This document shows positions 7,257-15,201 of a stretch of 64,000 bases of DNA, piece after piece. The stretch's first letter is position 1. Every line of letters starts with the position of its first letter. The stretch lies in assembly GCF_021502725.1 (NCBI RefSeq), contig NZ_JAKFFS010000001.1, forward strand, positions 1,302,001-1,366,000, read 5' to 3'. The notes below the pieces were generated by a model. It ran no database searches. It saw only the letters and a program-made list of their open reading frames with translations, and was not told where the DNA came from. Made by a program: the position numbers and the translations under genes. The stretch is from Dyadobacter sp. CY345. GTDB taxonomy: Bacteria > Bacteroidota > Bacteroidia > Cytophagales > Spirosomataceae.

Positions 7257-8222
7257 TTAAATTTCTTTTCTTACTTCGAGTACTAGTCTGCCTCTCACGT
7301 GCCAGGTTTCGCTTTCAATGTGTGCTTCAGCTACATCTTCCAAAGCAAATACTTGGCTGATCAAAACCGTCACTTTCCCTTCATCAATTAACTGTGCAAT
7401 TTCAGATAACCATTGCTGACGGGGTTGGTTAGCGGAAAGTTCTGCGGTTATTTTCTTATCAGCTGCGACTTGCGTCAATTGATCATTAAACGGGAAATCA
7501 GTATTCACACTTACAAATATTCCTCCTTCATTCAATACGCCAAATGCTTTGATCCGCTCATCATTATTACGGGTCGGCGAAGCCTCCAGAACAACATCTA
7601 TATTCTGCACCAGTTCTTCAAAGTTTTGGGTTGTATAATCGATTACCTCATCTGCACCGAGATTCTTTACATGCTCCAGGTTATCTGTTGAAGCTGTTCC
7701 GATTACATAGGCACCCCTTGCTTTGGCAAACTGCAAAGCGAAACCTCCAACGCCACCTGAGGCCCCCTGAATGAAAATGCGCTGGCCGGTCATTAATTTT
7801 CCGTACTCAAATATAGCCGTCCAGGCAGTAAGTGCTGCCAAAGGGACACCTGCTGCTTCATTGAAGCTAAGACTTTTTGGTTTAAGGGCAAATTGGGTTG
7901 CTTTTGCAACACAGTATTCCGCATAACTGCCGTCGCCAGGAAAATTGGGTACACCGTAAACAGCATCTCCTGTTTTAAGGATATTCACATCACTTCCGGT
8001 CGCCTCAACTATTCCAGCCGCATCCCAGCCCAAGGTCATGGGTAAGGTCAGGAACGATTTCAAACTTTCATTGTTGCCTTTCCGAATTGCCCAGTCAACA
8101 GGGTTGACACCGCTAGCATATACTTTAACCAAAATTTCATCAGAAGCTGGAACTGGAATCTCAATATCTTCTATTTTCATGACCTCCGGACCGCCGAACT
8201 CGTTTATTCTTACTGCTTTCAT
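7257..8222 (-). CDS. NADP-dependent oxidoreductase (MDR, quinone-oxidoreductase type)
   Basis: I chose the start MKAVRINEFGGPEV at 8222, since it is the canonical beginning of this family; an ATG eight codons upstream adds an atypical leader. The 321-residue product has a GroES-like N-terminal half (VYASGVNPVDWAIRKG; LPMTLGWDAAGIVEATG) and a Rossmann half with the nucleotide motif IQGASGGVGGFALQFAKARG. The zinc-binding cysteines of true alcohol dehydrogenases are absent, which places it with zinc-independent quinone oxidoreductases and alkenal reductases that use NADPH. It is first in an operon with the AraC gene 4 bp downstream. The likely role is reduction of quinones or unsaturated carbonyls in the cytoplasm. 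Confidence 0.9.
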   Translation of the reverse strand: MKAVRINEFGGPEVMKIEDIEIPVPASDEILVKVYASGVNPVDWAIRKGNNESLKSFLTLPMTLGWDAAGIVEATGSDVNILKTGDAVYGVPNFPGDGSYAEYCVAKATQFALKPKSLSFNEAAGVPLAALTAWTAIFEYGKLMTGQRIFIQGASGGVGGFALQFAKARGAYVIGTASTDNLEHVKNLGADEVIDYTTQNFEELVQNIDVVLEASPTRNNDERIKAFGVLNEGGIFVSVNTDFPFNDQLTQVAADKKITAELSANQPRQQWLSEIAQLIDEGKVTVLISQVFALEDVAEAHIESETWHVRGRLVLEVRKEI

Positions 8223-8697
8223 AATATTTAGTTTATTTGCCAGCAAAAATGAGGATGATTCAGAAGATTAATTTAACCAAATTCCGCTTTATGTTAGCCT
8301 AATTACGAATTGGCAGGTTCCGTCTTCAATTTTCCCTTGTTATTGTTTTTCAGTGATTGCCAATTCCAAGATTATAACTTATCCGGAAAATAAATCATCA
8401 ATTGTATGTGGCTCTTCCTGACCAAAAAGTTAGCAATATTTGTTTTACAGGAACTTGCTTAACGTATTGCCGGACCAGTTATAGCAACGGTTTTGTTTAA
8501 GGATTTTAAGACCTCCTGCGTTGAAATAAAACGTTTTTTAGAAGAGATAACATTGGTCGGAAGCTCCGAAGTTTTTCAAAGTAATAACATTTATCTACCT
8601 TCTTGTTCTTTACTGTAGTTCACAAAAACGGTGGTTTGTTGAGACTTCAAGTATCTATTTCTAATTTTGCAAGTCTTAACTGACACGTAGTTGACTT
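8223..8697. other. Divergent intergenic region, no gene seen
   Basis: About 475 bp separate the divergent MDR and Crp-type genes. I found no coding frame or hairpin with a T-run. Promoters for both sides must lie here; the only recognisable site is the operator-like sequence at 8698-8713. Confidence 0.5.
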
Positions 8698-8713
8698 TTT
8701 ACCAAATGATAAA
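8698..8713. promoter_or_regulatory. Operator-like TTTACCAAATGATAAA upstream of Crp-type gene
   Basis: An imperfect dyad (TTTACC-N4-GATAAA) located 33 bp before the Crp-type start. A better copy, TTTACC-AAAT-GGTAAA, stands before the next gene; the two agree in 15 of 16 bases and both follow a TT run. A shared site suggests autoregulation together with control of the SDR. Confidence 0.6.
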
Positions 8714-8746
8714 TGAACTGATGAGAAGGGGTACTAACTTTCGCCT

Positions 8747-9316
8747 ATGAAAGAATTTATTGATCATATTCTACGGTTTGCCAATTTGAACAAACAACAG
8801 ACTGACCTTCTTGTGAGCAAGGCAACAAGTCTGGAGCTTCGTAAAGGGGAATATTTTTCTGAAGCCGGAAAAATCCCCAGGCATTTGGGTTTCGTACTGG
8901 AAGGTGTTTTTCGTTTTTGTTATTACAACAACAAAGGCGAAGAAATTACAAATGGCTTTGCTGATGAAAATAATTTTATAACCGACTATCCAAAGTTTGA
9001 ATCGAGTGTGACGGCTTCCGAATATGTACAGGCAGTTACAGACTGTAAGCTCATCGTTTTTTCAAAGAAAGATTGGGACGAAATTTCGAATACAATTCTT
9101 GATTGGGATAGGGTTGTTGCCAAAGTGTATCAAAAATGTCTGGTAGAAACCATAGATAAAAGAAGTTCATTAGTTTCAGAAGATGCCACCACCCGTTACT
9201 TATCATTTATTGAAAAATCCCCCATGCTTTCTAACCGCATTCCGCTTTCCTATATCGCTTCTTACCTGGGAATTACACAGCAATCTTTAAGCAGAATAAG
9301 GAAAAATATTCGTTGA
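8747..9316 (+). CDS. Crp/Fnr-family transcriptional regulator
   Basis: This 189-residue protein has a cyclic-nucleotide-binding-type beta-barrel (residues about 10-115, with LRKGEYFSEAGKIPRHLGFV and GVFRFCYY), a long helix, and a short C-terminal helix-turn-helix (IPLSYIASYLGITQQSLSRI, then RKNIR). No cysteine cluster for an Fe-S centre is seen, so it is not a classical Fnr. The C-terminus ends right after the recognition helix, as in many short Bacteroidota members. A TAACTTTC sequence close to the start resembles the -7 box but would leave almost no leader. The next gene, an SDR, follows at 79 bp, and both are preceded by the same dyad, so the SDR is its likely target. Confidence 0.9.
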   Translation: MKEFIDHILRFANLNKQQTDLLVSKATSLELRKGEYFSEAGKIPRHLGFVLEGVFRFCYYNNKGEEITNGFADENNFITDYPKFESSVTASEYVQAVTDCKLIVFSKKDWDEISNTILDWDRVVAKVYQKCLVETIDKRSSLVSEDATTRYLSFIEKSPMLSNRIPLSYIASYLGITQQSLSRIRKNIR

Positions 9317-9324
9317 AATTCCTT

Positions 9325-9340
9325 TTTACCAAATGGTAAA
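9325..9340. promoter_or_regulatory. Operator-like perfect dyad upstream of SDR gene
   Basis: TTTACC-AAAT-GGTAAA is a perfect 6-bp inverted repeat with a 4-bp spacer. It lies 9 bp after the Crp-type stop codon and 55 bp before the SDR start, and is the symmetrical version of the 8698-8713 site. An AAACTTTG sequence just downstream may be the -7 box of the SDR promoter. Confidence 0.65.
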
Positions 9341-9395
9341 GGGTTCGCTTTTTTAAATATAAAACTTTGCATCATTAACTTAAATCAATAAAATA

Positions 9396-10259
9396 ATGAG
9401 CAAAAAAGTTGTATTAATTACAGGAACAAATAGCGGATTTGGATGGCTTGCCGCGAATAGCGTAGCTGGTTTGGGTCACAAAGTATATGCTACCATGAGG
9501 GATATCGATGGGAAAAATGCTGATAAAGCAAAAGCATTATCGGAGGTAGAAAATATAACCGTTTTAGATGTTTCCCTAACGGATGACGCCAGTGTGAAAA
9601 ATGCAATTGACACTATTCTAACCAAAGAAGGAAGAATAGATGTATTGGTAAACAATGCAGGTTATACAATGACAGGTGTGACTGAAAGCTTTACAACGGG
9701 TGATGTACAGGACATGTTTGATGTGAACGTTTTTGCACCCTGGAGATTAATGAAACTGGTATTGCCCGCCATGCGTAAACAATCGGAAGGCTTAATTATT
9801 AATATTTCAAGTGGTTTTGGAAGATTCTCTGCACCTTTTTCAGCAGTGTATGGCGCTTCAAAGTTCGGTCTGGAAGGATTGAGCGAGGGTTTGCATTATG
9901 AGACAAGGCCTTTAGGTATTGATGTGGCCATTGTTCAGCCAGGCGCTTTCCCCACCGAAATATATATGAAAAACCAATTTGGTTCAGATACTTCTGTTGT
10001 TGGTGGGTATGAAGTAATAGCTGATATTCCGGGTAAAATGGGAGCGGCTATTGGCCAGATTTTTGAAACTTTAAAACCAAACCCGCAAGACGTTGCAGAT
10101 GCAATAGTTGATCTGATCAATTTACCAACCGGGCAGAGACCACTAAGAACAGTTGTAGATCCTGCAACGGGTGATATGGTAAGAGCTGCTAATGATGCTG
10201 TAAAAGTCGAGTATGCAAGAGGGATAACTGCATTGGGAATGAAAGATTTACTGGCCTGA
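9396..10259 (+). CDS. Short-chain dehydrogenase/reductase
   Basis: This is a 287-residue classical SDR. It has the NAD(P)-binding motif TGTNSGFG (residues 10-17), NNAG (86-89), catalytic Ser near 138-139 (NISSG) and the YGASK motif (Tyr152, Lys156). ATMRD after the second strand suggests NADP preference. It is slightly longer than minimal SDRs, with a C-terminal extension (TGQRPLRTVVDPATGDMV) typical of the subgroup annotated as SDR-family oxidoreductases acting on unknown carbonyls. It follows the Crp-type regulator and shares its operator-like site. A strong terminator follows. Cytoplasmic; the substrate is unknown. Confidence 0.93.
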   Translation: MSKKVVLITGTNSGFGWLAANSVAGLGHKVYATMRDIDGKNADKAKALSEVENITVLDVSLTDDASVKNAIDTILTKEGRIDVLVNNAGYTMTGVTESFTTGDVQDMFDVNVFAPWRLMKLVLPAMRKQSEGLIINISSGFGRFSAPFSAVYGASKFGLEGLSEGLHYETRPLGIDVAIVQPGAFPTEIYMKNQFGSDTSVVGGYEVIADIPGKMGAAIGQIFETLKPNPQDVADAIVDLINLPTGQRPLRTVVDPATGDMVRAANDAVKVEYARGITALGMKDLLA

Positions 10260-10369
10260 CCTTTATCAAATACCCAAAAATTCTGCAACAAAACGCAACT
10301 CAAATCTCACATTCAAATGTGATTTTTACAACAAGAAGTACTCCGGTAAGATGAACCGTACCAGTGCGG

Positions 10370-10413
10370 AAAGAAAGCTCAATAGATATATTTTATTGAG
10401 CTTTCTTTCTTTT
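10370..10413 (+). terminator. Intrinsic terminator after SDR gene
   Basis: A 15-bp perfect stem (AAAGAAAGCTCAATA and its complement) surrounds a 9-nt AT-rich loop and is followed by CTTTTT. It lies 110 bp after the SDR stop and closes the Crp-SDR unit. Confidence 0.85.
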
Positions 10414-10887
10414 TAGAGGATACGTATTTTAAATGCCGCCATTATCTTGTGTGTCTTCTAATTGCAAAGCGTGGGATTTGCAATCCGTTCAGGAATTCAT
10501 GTTAGTTTAGTTTATAAAAACTTCTTTTTAGCACATAGAATTAATGCTTACTACTTTATTCTTGATCAGGTACATGAAGATTAAATATTGATTTAGAGAA
10601 CTTTAAAATTATCGGTGGAATGTTAGACATTTAGACACTTTGGTTGTCAGCAGAAACGGAGTTAATTGTTTTTAGGTTTTAGATTTGTTGACGGAGGAGT
10701 AAATTGATGCCGCCTCACGGCTAAATTACATTTTACTGAACTTCGACATCATATAATAATCCATTCTTTTCCCAATATCACCCATGGTTTGACCGGATAT
10801 GTTAATAGACATTTGCAGGAGCAGTTTTCTTATCTGAGGCTTAGTTGTTAAGCCTGATGACGTTTACCAGATTCTTGCTTTGTCAAT
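10414..10887. other. Intergenic before the cytochrome locus, nothing recognised
   Basis: About 470 bp with no supported gene or repeat. It should contain the promoter of the cytochrome/DUF1501 operon, but I found no clear TAnnTTTG box. Confidence 0.45.
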
Positions 10888-13647
10888 ATGAAAAAATATA
10901 TTTTTATAGGTCTTATCGGTATAACCGTTTCGCTTTCAGCCTTTTCATGGAAGGAAAGTTTGTTTGGTCGTAAGGTAGATTATAATACAGAGGTCAAGCC
11001 AATTTTAAATAAAAACTGCATGGGATGCCATGGCGGTGTGAAAAAGGCAGGGGATGTCAGTTTCCTTTTTGAGCATGAGATGCTGGAGCCTGGCAAATCT
11101 GGTAAGATTCCGGTTGTTCGTGGCGACGCAGATGCCAGTGAGATGATACGGCGGATTTTGAGCGAAGATGCGGACGAAAAGATGCCTCAAAAAGGAAATC
11201 CGTTGACGGAAGAAGAAGTCAAAACACTGAAAGATTGGATTAACGAAGGTGCAGAATGGGAAAAGCACTGGTCGTACAGAAGGATTGAAAAACCGGATGT
11301 TCCATCGTTAAATAATCTATGGAATTTGTACGGACTCATTGAGACGGATGAGAAAAAGTTTGCGAAAAATGAAATAGACAATTTCGTTATAAAAAAACTG
11401 AAAAAGGAAGGTCTCAATGTTTCTCCTGAGGCAGACCGGATCACATTAATTCGCAGGGTAAGCCTGGATCTTTCCGGCTTGCCTCCGATGGAAAAAGAAG
11501 TTAATGATTTTGTCAATGATAAATCTTCCGATGCCTACGAAAAGGTTGTTGACCGGTTGTTGAAATCCTCCGCCTATGGTGAAAGGTGGGCCTCAATGTG
11601 GATGGACCTGGCGCGTTATGCAGATACGAAAGGGTATGAAAGTGATGGTGCCAGAACGATGTGGCGTTACCGTGACTACGTTGTTAAAGCTTTTAACCAA
11701 GACAAACCTTTTGACAAATTCACGATAGAGCAGCTTGGCGGAGATTTATTACCGGGAGGCAAGGATGGTTTTCCTGATAAAAATAACCTGATCGCTACGG
11801 GTTTTCACCGTAACACGATGACCAACAATGAAGGCGGTACCGAGGATGAGGAATTCCGTACTTCTGCCCAGATAGACCGGGTGAACACGACCTGGGAAGT
11901 GTGGCAGGGGACAACATTTGCCTGTATTCAATGTCACAGCCATCCTTATGATCCGATTCCGCATGAAGATTATTACAAATACATGGCGTATTTTAATAAT
12001 TCAAGAGATGAGGATCTGGCTGACGAATCACCAAAATTAAGGTTTTACAAGGGCAATGATTCAGCGCGCGTGGAACGTGTTAAAAGCTGGATTGAAAAGT
12101 ATAATCCCTCGCAAACCAAGGAAGTTACCCAGTTTCTGAATGTGATGGAACCCAAGATTAATTCCCACAGCTTCGCGAAGGGGGATCAGTCTACTGTTCT
12201 TGGCGTTTCTTATTTCGGTGTTAAAAATAAAGGAAATGCCAGGATTCCAAAGGTAAACCTGGAAAGGGCTGGTAGTATATTGATGAGTGTTTCTACGAAA
12301 GCAGAAAACGCCGTTCTTACGCTTCACCTGGACAAAATAGATGGAGCTGTTTTATCCCAAATTAAAATACCAGAAAAAGGCAAGGATACGGTGATTATTG
12401 CACCCATTTCAAAAATGGCTGGTAAACATGATATTTATCTATCGCTTAACAGTCCGAAATCACCGGAAGAGTGGGTTAAGATCTCATGGATTTCCTTTCA
12501 GCCGGAACTCCCTGGTAGTAATCAACCAGAATATAAAAATATTGTTACGGACTATGCAACTGCATTGACAAAATCTACTGAAAGCATTCCGGTGATCTGG
12601 GAGGGAAGGGGTGATTTTGCTAGAAAAACGCACGTGTTTGTCAGAGGAAATTGGATGGTGAAAGGAGCAGAGGTAAAACCAGATGTGCCTAAGTTACTGG
12701 CACCTATGCCAAAGGAATTTTCGCGCGACCGTCTCGGCCTGGCGAAATGGATCGTGAACAGAGAAAACCCGTTGACCGGACGAGTTATTGTTAACCGATT
12801 CTGGGAGCAATTGTTTGGAAAAGGGATTGTAGAAACGGTTGAAGATTTTGGTTCGCAGGGAAGTGAGCCCACCCATCCGGAGCTGCTGGATTGGCTGGCT
12901 GTCAGGTTTATGGAAGATGACCAATGGAGCGTAAAAAAACTTTTGAAGACAATAGTGATGTCGGGTACATATCGACAAAGTTCTAAAACCAATAAGGAAA
13001 AACTTGAAAAAGATCCGTACAATATCTGGCTGTCCCGTGGGCCGCGAGTTCGGTTAAGTGCAGAGCAAGTCCGTGATCAGGCGCTGGCATGCAGCGGATT
13101 AATTTCCAGAAAAATGTATGGACCCGGCGTAATGCCTCCGCAACCTGATAAAATCTGGCAGTCGCCATACAGTGGCGAAAAATGGGTGCTTAGCGAAGGC
13201 GAGGATAAGTACAGGAGAGGCATTTATACCTATTGGAAACGAACAGCGCCTTACCCTTCAATGGTTACTTTCGACGCGCCGAGCCGTGAATTATGTCAAT
13301 CCCGAAGGATGCTGACCAATACACCTTTACAGGCACTGGTTACATTAAATGATCCTGTATATCTGGAAGCTGCTGAAAAATTAGCTTCCAGAATGAAGAA
13401 AAGAGGCAAGACACCCGAGCAGCAATTAACCGAGGGTTATAGGATGCTCACCTTTCAATCTATTGAAAAAGAAAACTTGAATGTCCTGTTGAGAATATAC
13501 AAAGAGGCATTGGAAATTTATAAAAGAAAGCCCGCGGATGCGGATAGTATCCTTATTTATGGAAACGAACATTCTCCGGAATTGGCAGCATTAACGATTT
13601 CGGCTAACGTGATGCTGAATCTGGATAATGTAGTTACGAAAGAGTAG
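10888..13647 (+). CDS. PSCyt1-DUF1549-DUF1553 cytochrome-domain protein
   Basis: This 919-residue exported protein has an N-terminal signal segment (IFIGLIGITVSLSAF). A planctomycete-type cytochrome C domain follows, with haem motif C44-MG-C47-H48 and the end motif EKMPQKGNPLTEEEV. Next come DUF1549 (about 130-350, with a second CxxCH at C346-IQ-C349-H350 in CIQCHSHPYDPI) and, after an insertion, DUF1553 (about 640-890, WIVNRENPLTGRVIVNRFWE). The insertion at about 430-545 ends in KHDIYLSLNS and VKISWISFQ, which resembles a CBM6-type beta-sandwich; this is my inference. The DUF1501 gene starts 28 bp downstream, the standard partner of this family. Biochemical function is not established; an extracytoplasmic redox role linked to carbohydrates is plausible. 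Confidence 0.9.
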   Translation: MKKYIFIGLIGITVSLSAFSWKESLFGRKVDYNTEVKPILNKNCMGCHGGVKKAGDVSFLFEHEMLEPGKSGKIPVVRGDADASEMIRRILSEDADEKMPQKGNPLTEEEVKTLKDWINEGAEWEKHWSYRRIEKPDVPSLNNLWNLYGLIETDEKKFAKNEIDNFVIKKLKKEGLNVSPEADRITLIRRVSLDLSGLPPMEKEVNDFVNDKSSDAYEKVVDRLLKSSAYGERWASMWMDLARYADTKGYESDGARTMWRYRDYVVKAFNQDKPFDKFTIEQLGGDLLPGGKDGFPDKNNLIATGFHRNTMTNNEGGTEDEEFRTSAQIDRVNTTWEVWQGTTFACIQCHSHPYDPIPHEDYYKYMAYFNNSRDEDLADESPKLRFYKGNDSARVERVKSWIEKYNPSQTKEVTQFLNVMEPKINSHSFAKGDQSTVLGVSYFGVKNKGNARIPKVNLERAGSILMSVSTKAENAVLTLHLDKIDGAVLSQIKIPEKGKDTVIIAPISKMAGKHDIYLSLNSPKSPEEWVKISWISFQPELPGSNQPEYKNIVTDYATALTKSTESIPVIWEGRGDFARKTHVFVRGNWMVKGAEVKPDVPKLLAPMPKEFSRDRLGLAKWIVNRENPLTGRVIVNRFWEQLFGKGIVETVEDFGSQGSEPTHPELLDWLAVRFMEDDQWSVKKLLKTIVMSGTYRQSSKTNKEKLEKDPYNIWLSRGPRVRLSAEQVRDQALACSGLISRKMYGPGVMPPQPDKIWQSPYSGEKWVLSEGEDKYRRGIYTYWKRTAPYPSMVTFDAPSRELCQSRRMLTNTPLQALVTLNDPVYLEAAEKLASRMKKRGKTPEQQLTEGYRMLTFQSIEKENLNVLLRIYKEALEIYKRKPADADSILIYGNEHSPELAALTISANVMLNLDNVVTKE

Positions 13648-13675
13648 ACGGACAGACGAGCTAAAATCTTATATT

Positions 13676-15151
13676 ATGGAAAAGCTTTTAAAAGAATTAC
13701 AACATGCTAATTTGGAAAGCCAGACCCGGCGCCACTTTTTGCAGTCATGTGGATTTGGGCTTGGTGCGCTTGGACTAGGATCGCTGCTCGGCTCCTGTGG
13801 TAATTCAAATGCCGAAACGGATACCGCTGCGAAGCTGGCATCATCTAAAATTCCACAATTTGCTCCAAAGGCCAAAAGGGTTATTTACATACATATGGCC
13901 GGAGCTCCGTCACAGCTCGAACTCTTTGACTATAAGCCTGAGCTATTGAAATACCATGGGAAGGATTGTCCGGCTGAGTTTTTGGAAGGAAAGAAATTTG
14001 CGTTCATCCAGGGCGTGCCAAAAATGCTTGGTCCGCAAGGGAAATTTAATCAATATGGAAATTCAGGAGCCTGGATATCCGATTACATGCCGCATTTGCA
14101 ATCAGTCGCTGATGAAATCACGTTTATAAAATCCATGCATACCGACCAGTTTAACCATGCACCCGCCCAGTTGCTCATGCACACAGGCAGTGCCAGGCTG
14201 GGCCGTCCAAGTCTGGGTGCCTGGTCGGTTTACGGGTTGGGATCAGAGAATCAGAACTTACCCGGATTTATCGTTTTAGCCTCTGGTGGACAGCAGCCGG
14301 ATGCCGGGAAAAGCGTTTATGGAAGTGGTTTTCTTCCATCCGTTTACCAGGGCGTGCAATGCAGAACAGGTGGTGATCCCGTTCTTTACGTGAGCGATCC
14401 GACCGGAATGAACCGTAGTATGCGAAAACAGACAATTGATGCGATTAATGACATTAACCGGAAAACCTATGAAGATGTCCAAGACCCTGAAATCCTGACG
14501 CGCATCAGCCAGTATGAAATGGCATTCCGTATGCAAATGTCTGTGCCTGAGGTTATGGATGTTTCCAAAGAACCGCAATTTATTTTGGATATGTATGGTG
14601 TGAAGCCCGGAGAAGGGACTTTTGCTATGAACTGTCTGCTGGCCAGGAAATTAGTTGAAAACGATGTGCGCTTTGTCCAGCTTTTTGATTGGGGATGGGA
14701 CGCCCATGGAACTTCCAGTACATCAAATGTAGAAGGAGGTTTAAGGGAGAAATGTCAGGAGTCGGACCGGCCGGTTGCAGCTTTGTTACAGGATTTAAAA
14801 ATGCGTGGTCTGCTGGAAGAAACCTTGGTGATCTGGGGTGGAGAATTTGGCCGCACACCAATGCAGGAAAATAGAAATGGGTTGGTGATGCCTTATATGG
14901 GTCGCGACCATCATCTGGAAGCATTTACGATGTGGATGGCTGGTGGCGGGGTGAAGAAAGGATATTCGCATGGCGAGACGGACGAACTTGGATATTACGG
15001 TGTAAAAGATAAAGTCCATGTTCATGATCTTCAAGCCACGATATTACACTTAATGGGTTTTGATCATGAAAAGTTTACCTATCCTTTTCAAGGACGAAAT
15101 TTCCGCCTGACTGATACAATGGGAAAAGTTGTCAGCCAGGTTATTGCCTGA
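13676..15151 (+). CDS. DUF1501-domain protein, Tat-type lipoprotein signal
   Basis: This 491-residue protein begins with a twin-arginine-like signal (TRRHFLQSCGFGLGALGLGS) followed by a lipobox whose Cys is residue 41 (SLLGSC), so it is probably exported folded and lipid-anchored. The DUF1501 body, related to the alkaline phosphatase/sulfatase fold, shows IYIHMAGAPSQLELFDYKPE, the conserved HTDQFNHAPAQ, WDAHG and VIWGGEFGRTP, and a C-terminal HVHDLQATILHLMGFDHEKF. The gene lies between two cytochrome-domain proteins, 28 bp after the first and 50 bp before the second, so the three are one operon. The DUF1549/1553 plus DUF1501 pairing is established across Planctomycetota and Bacteroidota, but the enzymatic activity is not known to me. 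Confidence 0.9.
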   Translation: MEKLLKELQHANLESQTRRHFLQSCGFGLGALGLGSLLGSCGNSNAETDTAAKLASSKIPQFAPKAKRVIYIHMAGAPSQLELFDYKPELLKYHGKDCPAEFLEGKKFAFIQGVPKMLGPQGKFNQYGNSGAWISDYMPHLQSVADEITFIKSMHTDQFNHAPAQLLMHTGSARLGRPSLGAWSVYGLGSENQNLPGFIVLASGGQQPDAGKSVYGSGFLPSVYQGVQCRTGGDPVLYVSDPTGMNRSMRKQTIDAINDINRKTYEDVQDPEILTRISQYEMAFRMQMSVPEVMDVSKEPQFILDMYGVKPGEGTFAMNCLLARKLVENDVRFVQLFDWGWDAHGTSSTSNVEGGLREKCQESDRPVAALLQDLKMRGLLEETLVIWGGEFGRTPMQENRNGLVMPYMGRDHHLEAFTMWMAGGGVKKGYSHGETDELGYYGVKDKVHVHDLQATILHLMGFDHEKFTYPFQGRNFRLTDTMGKVVSQVIA

Positions 15152-15201
15152 TCATGATTCAACTAATCCGGAATTTTTAGACTGAGTATATATTTAATTA
15201 C

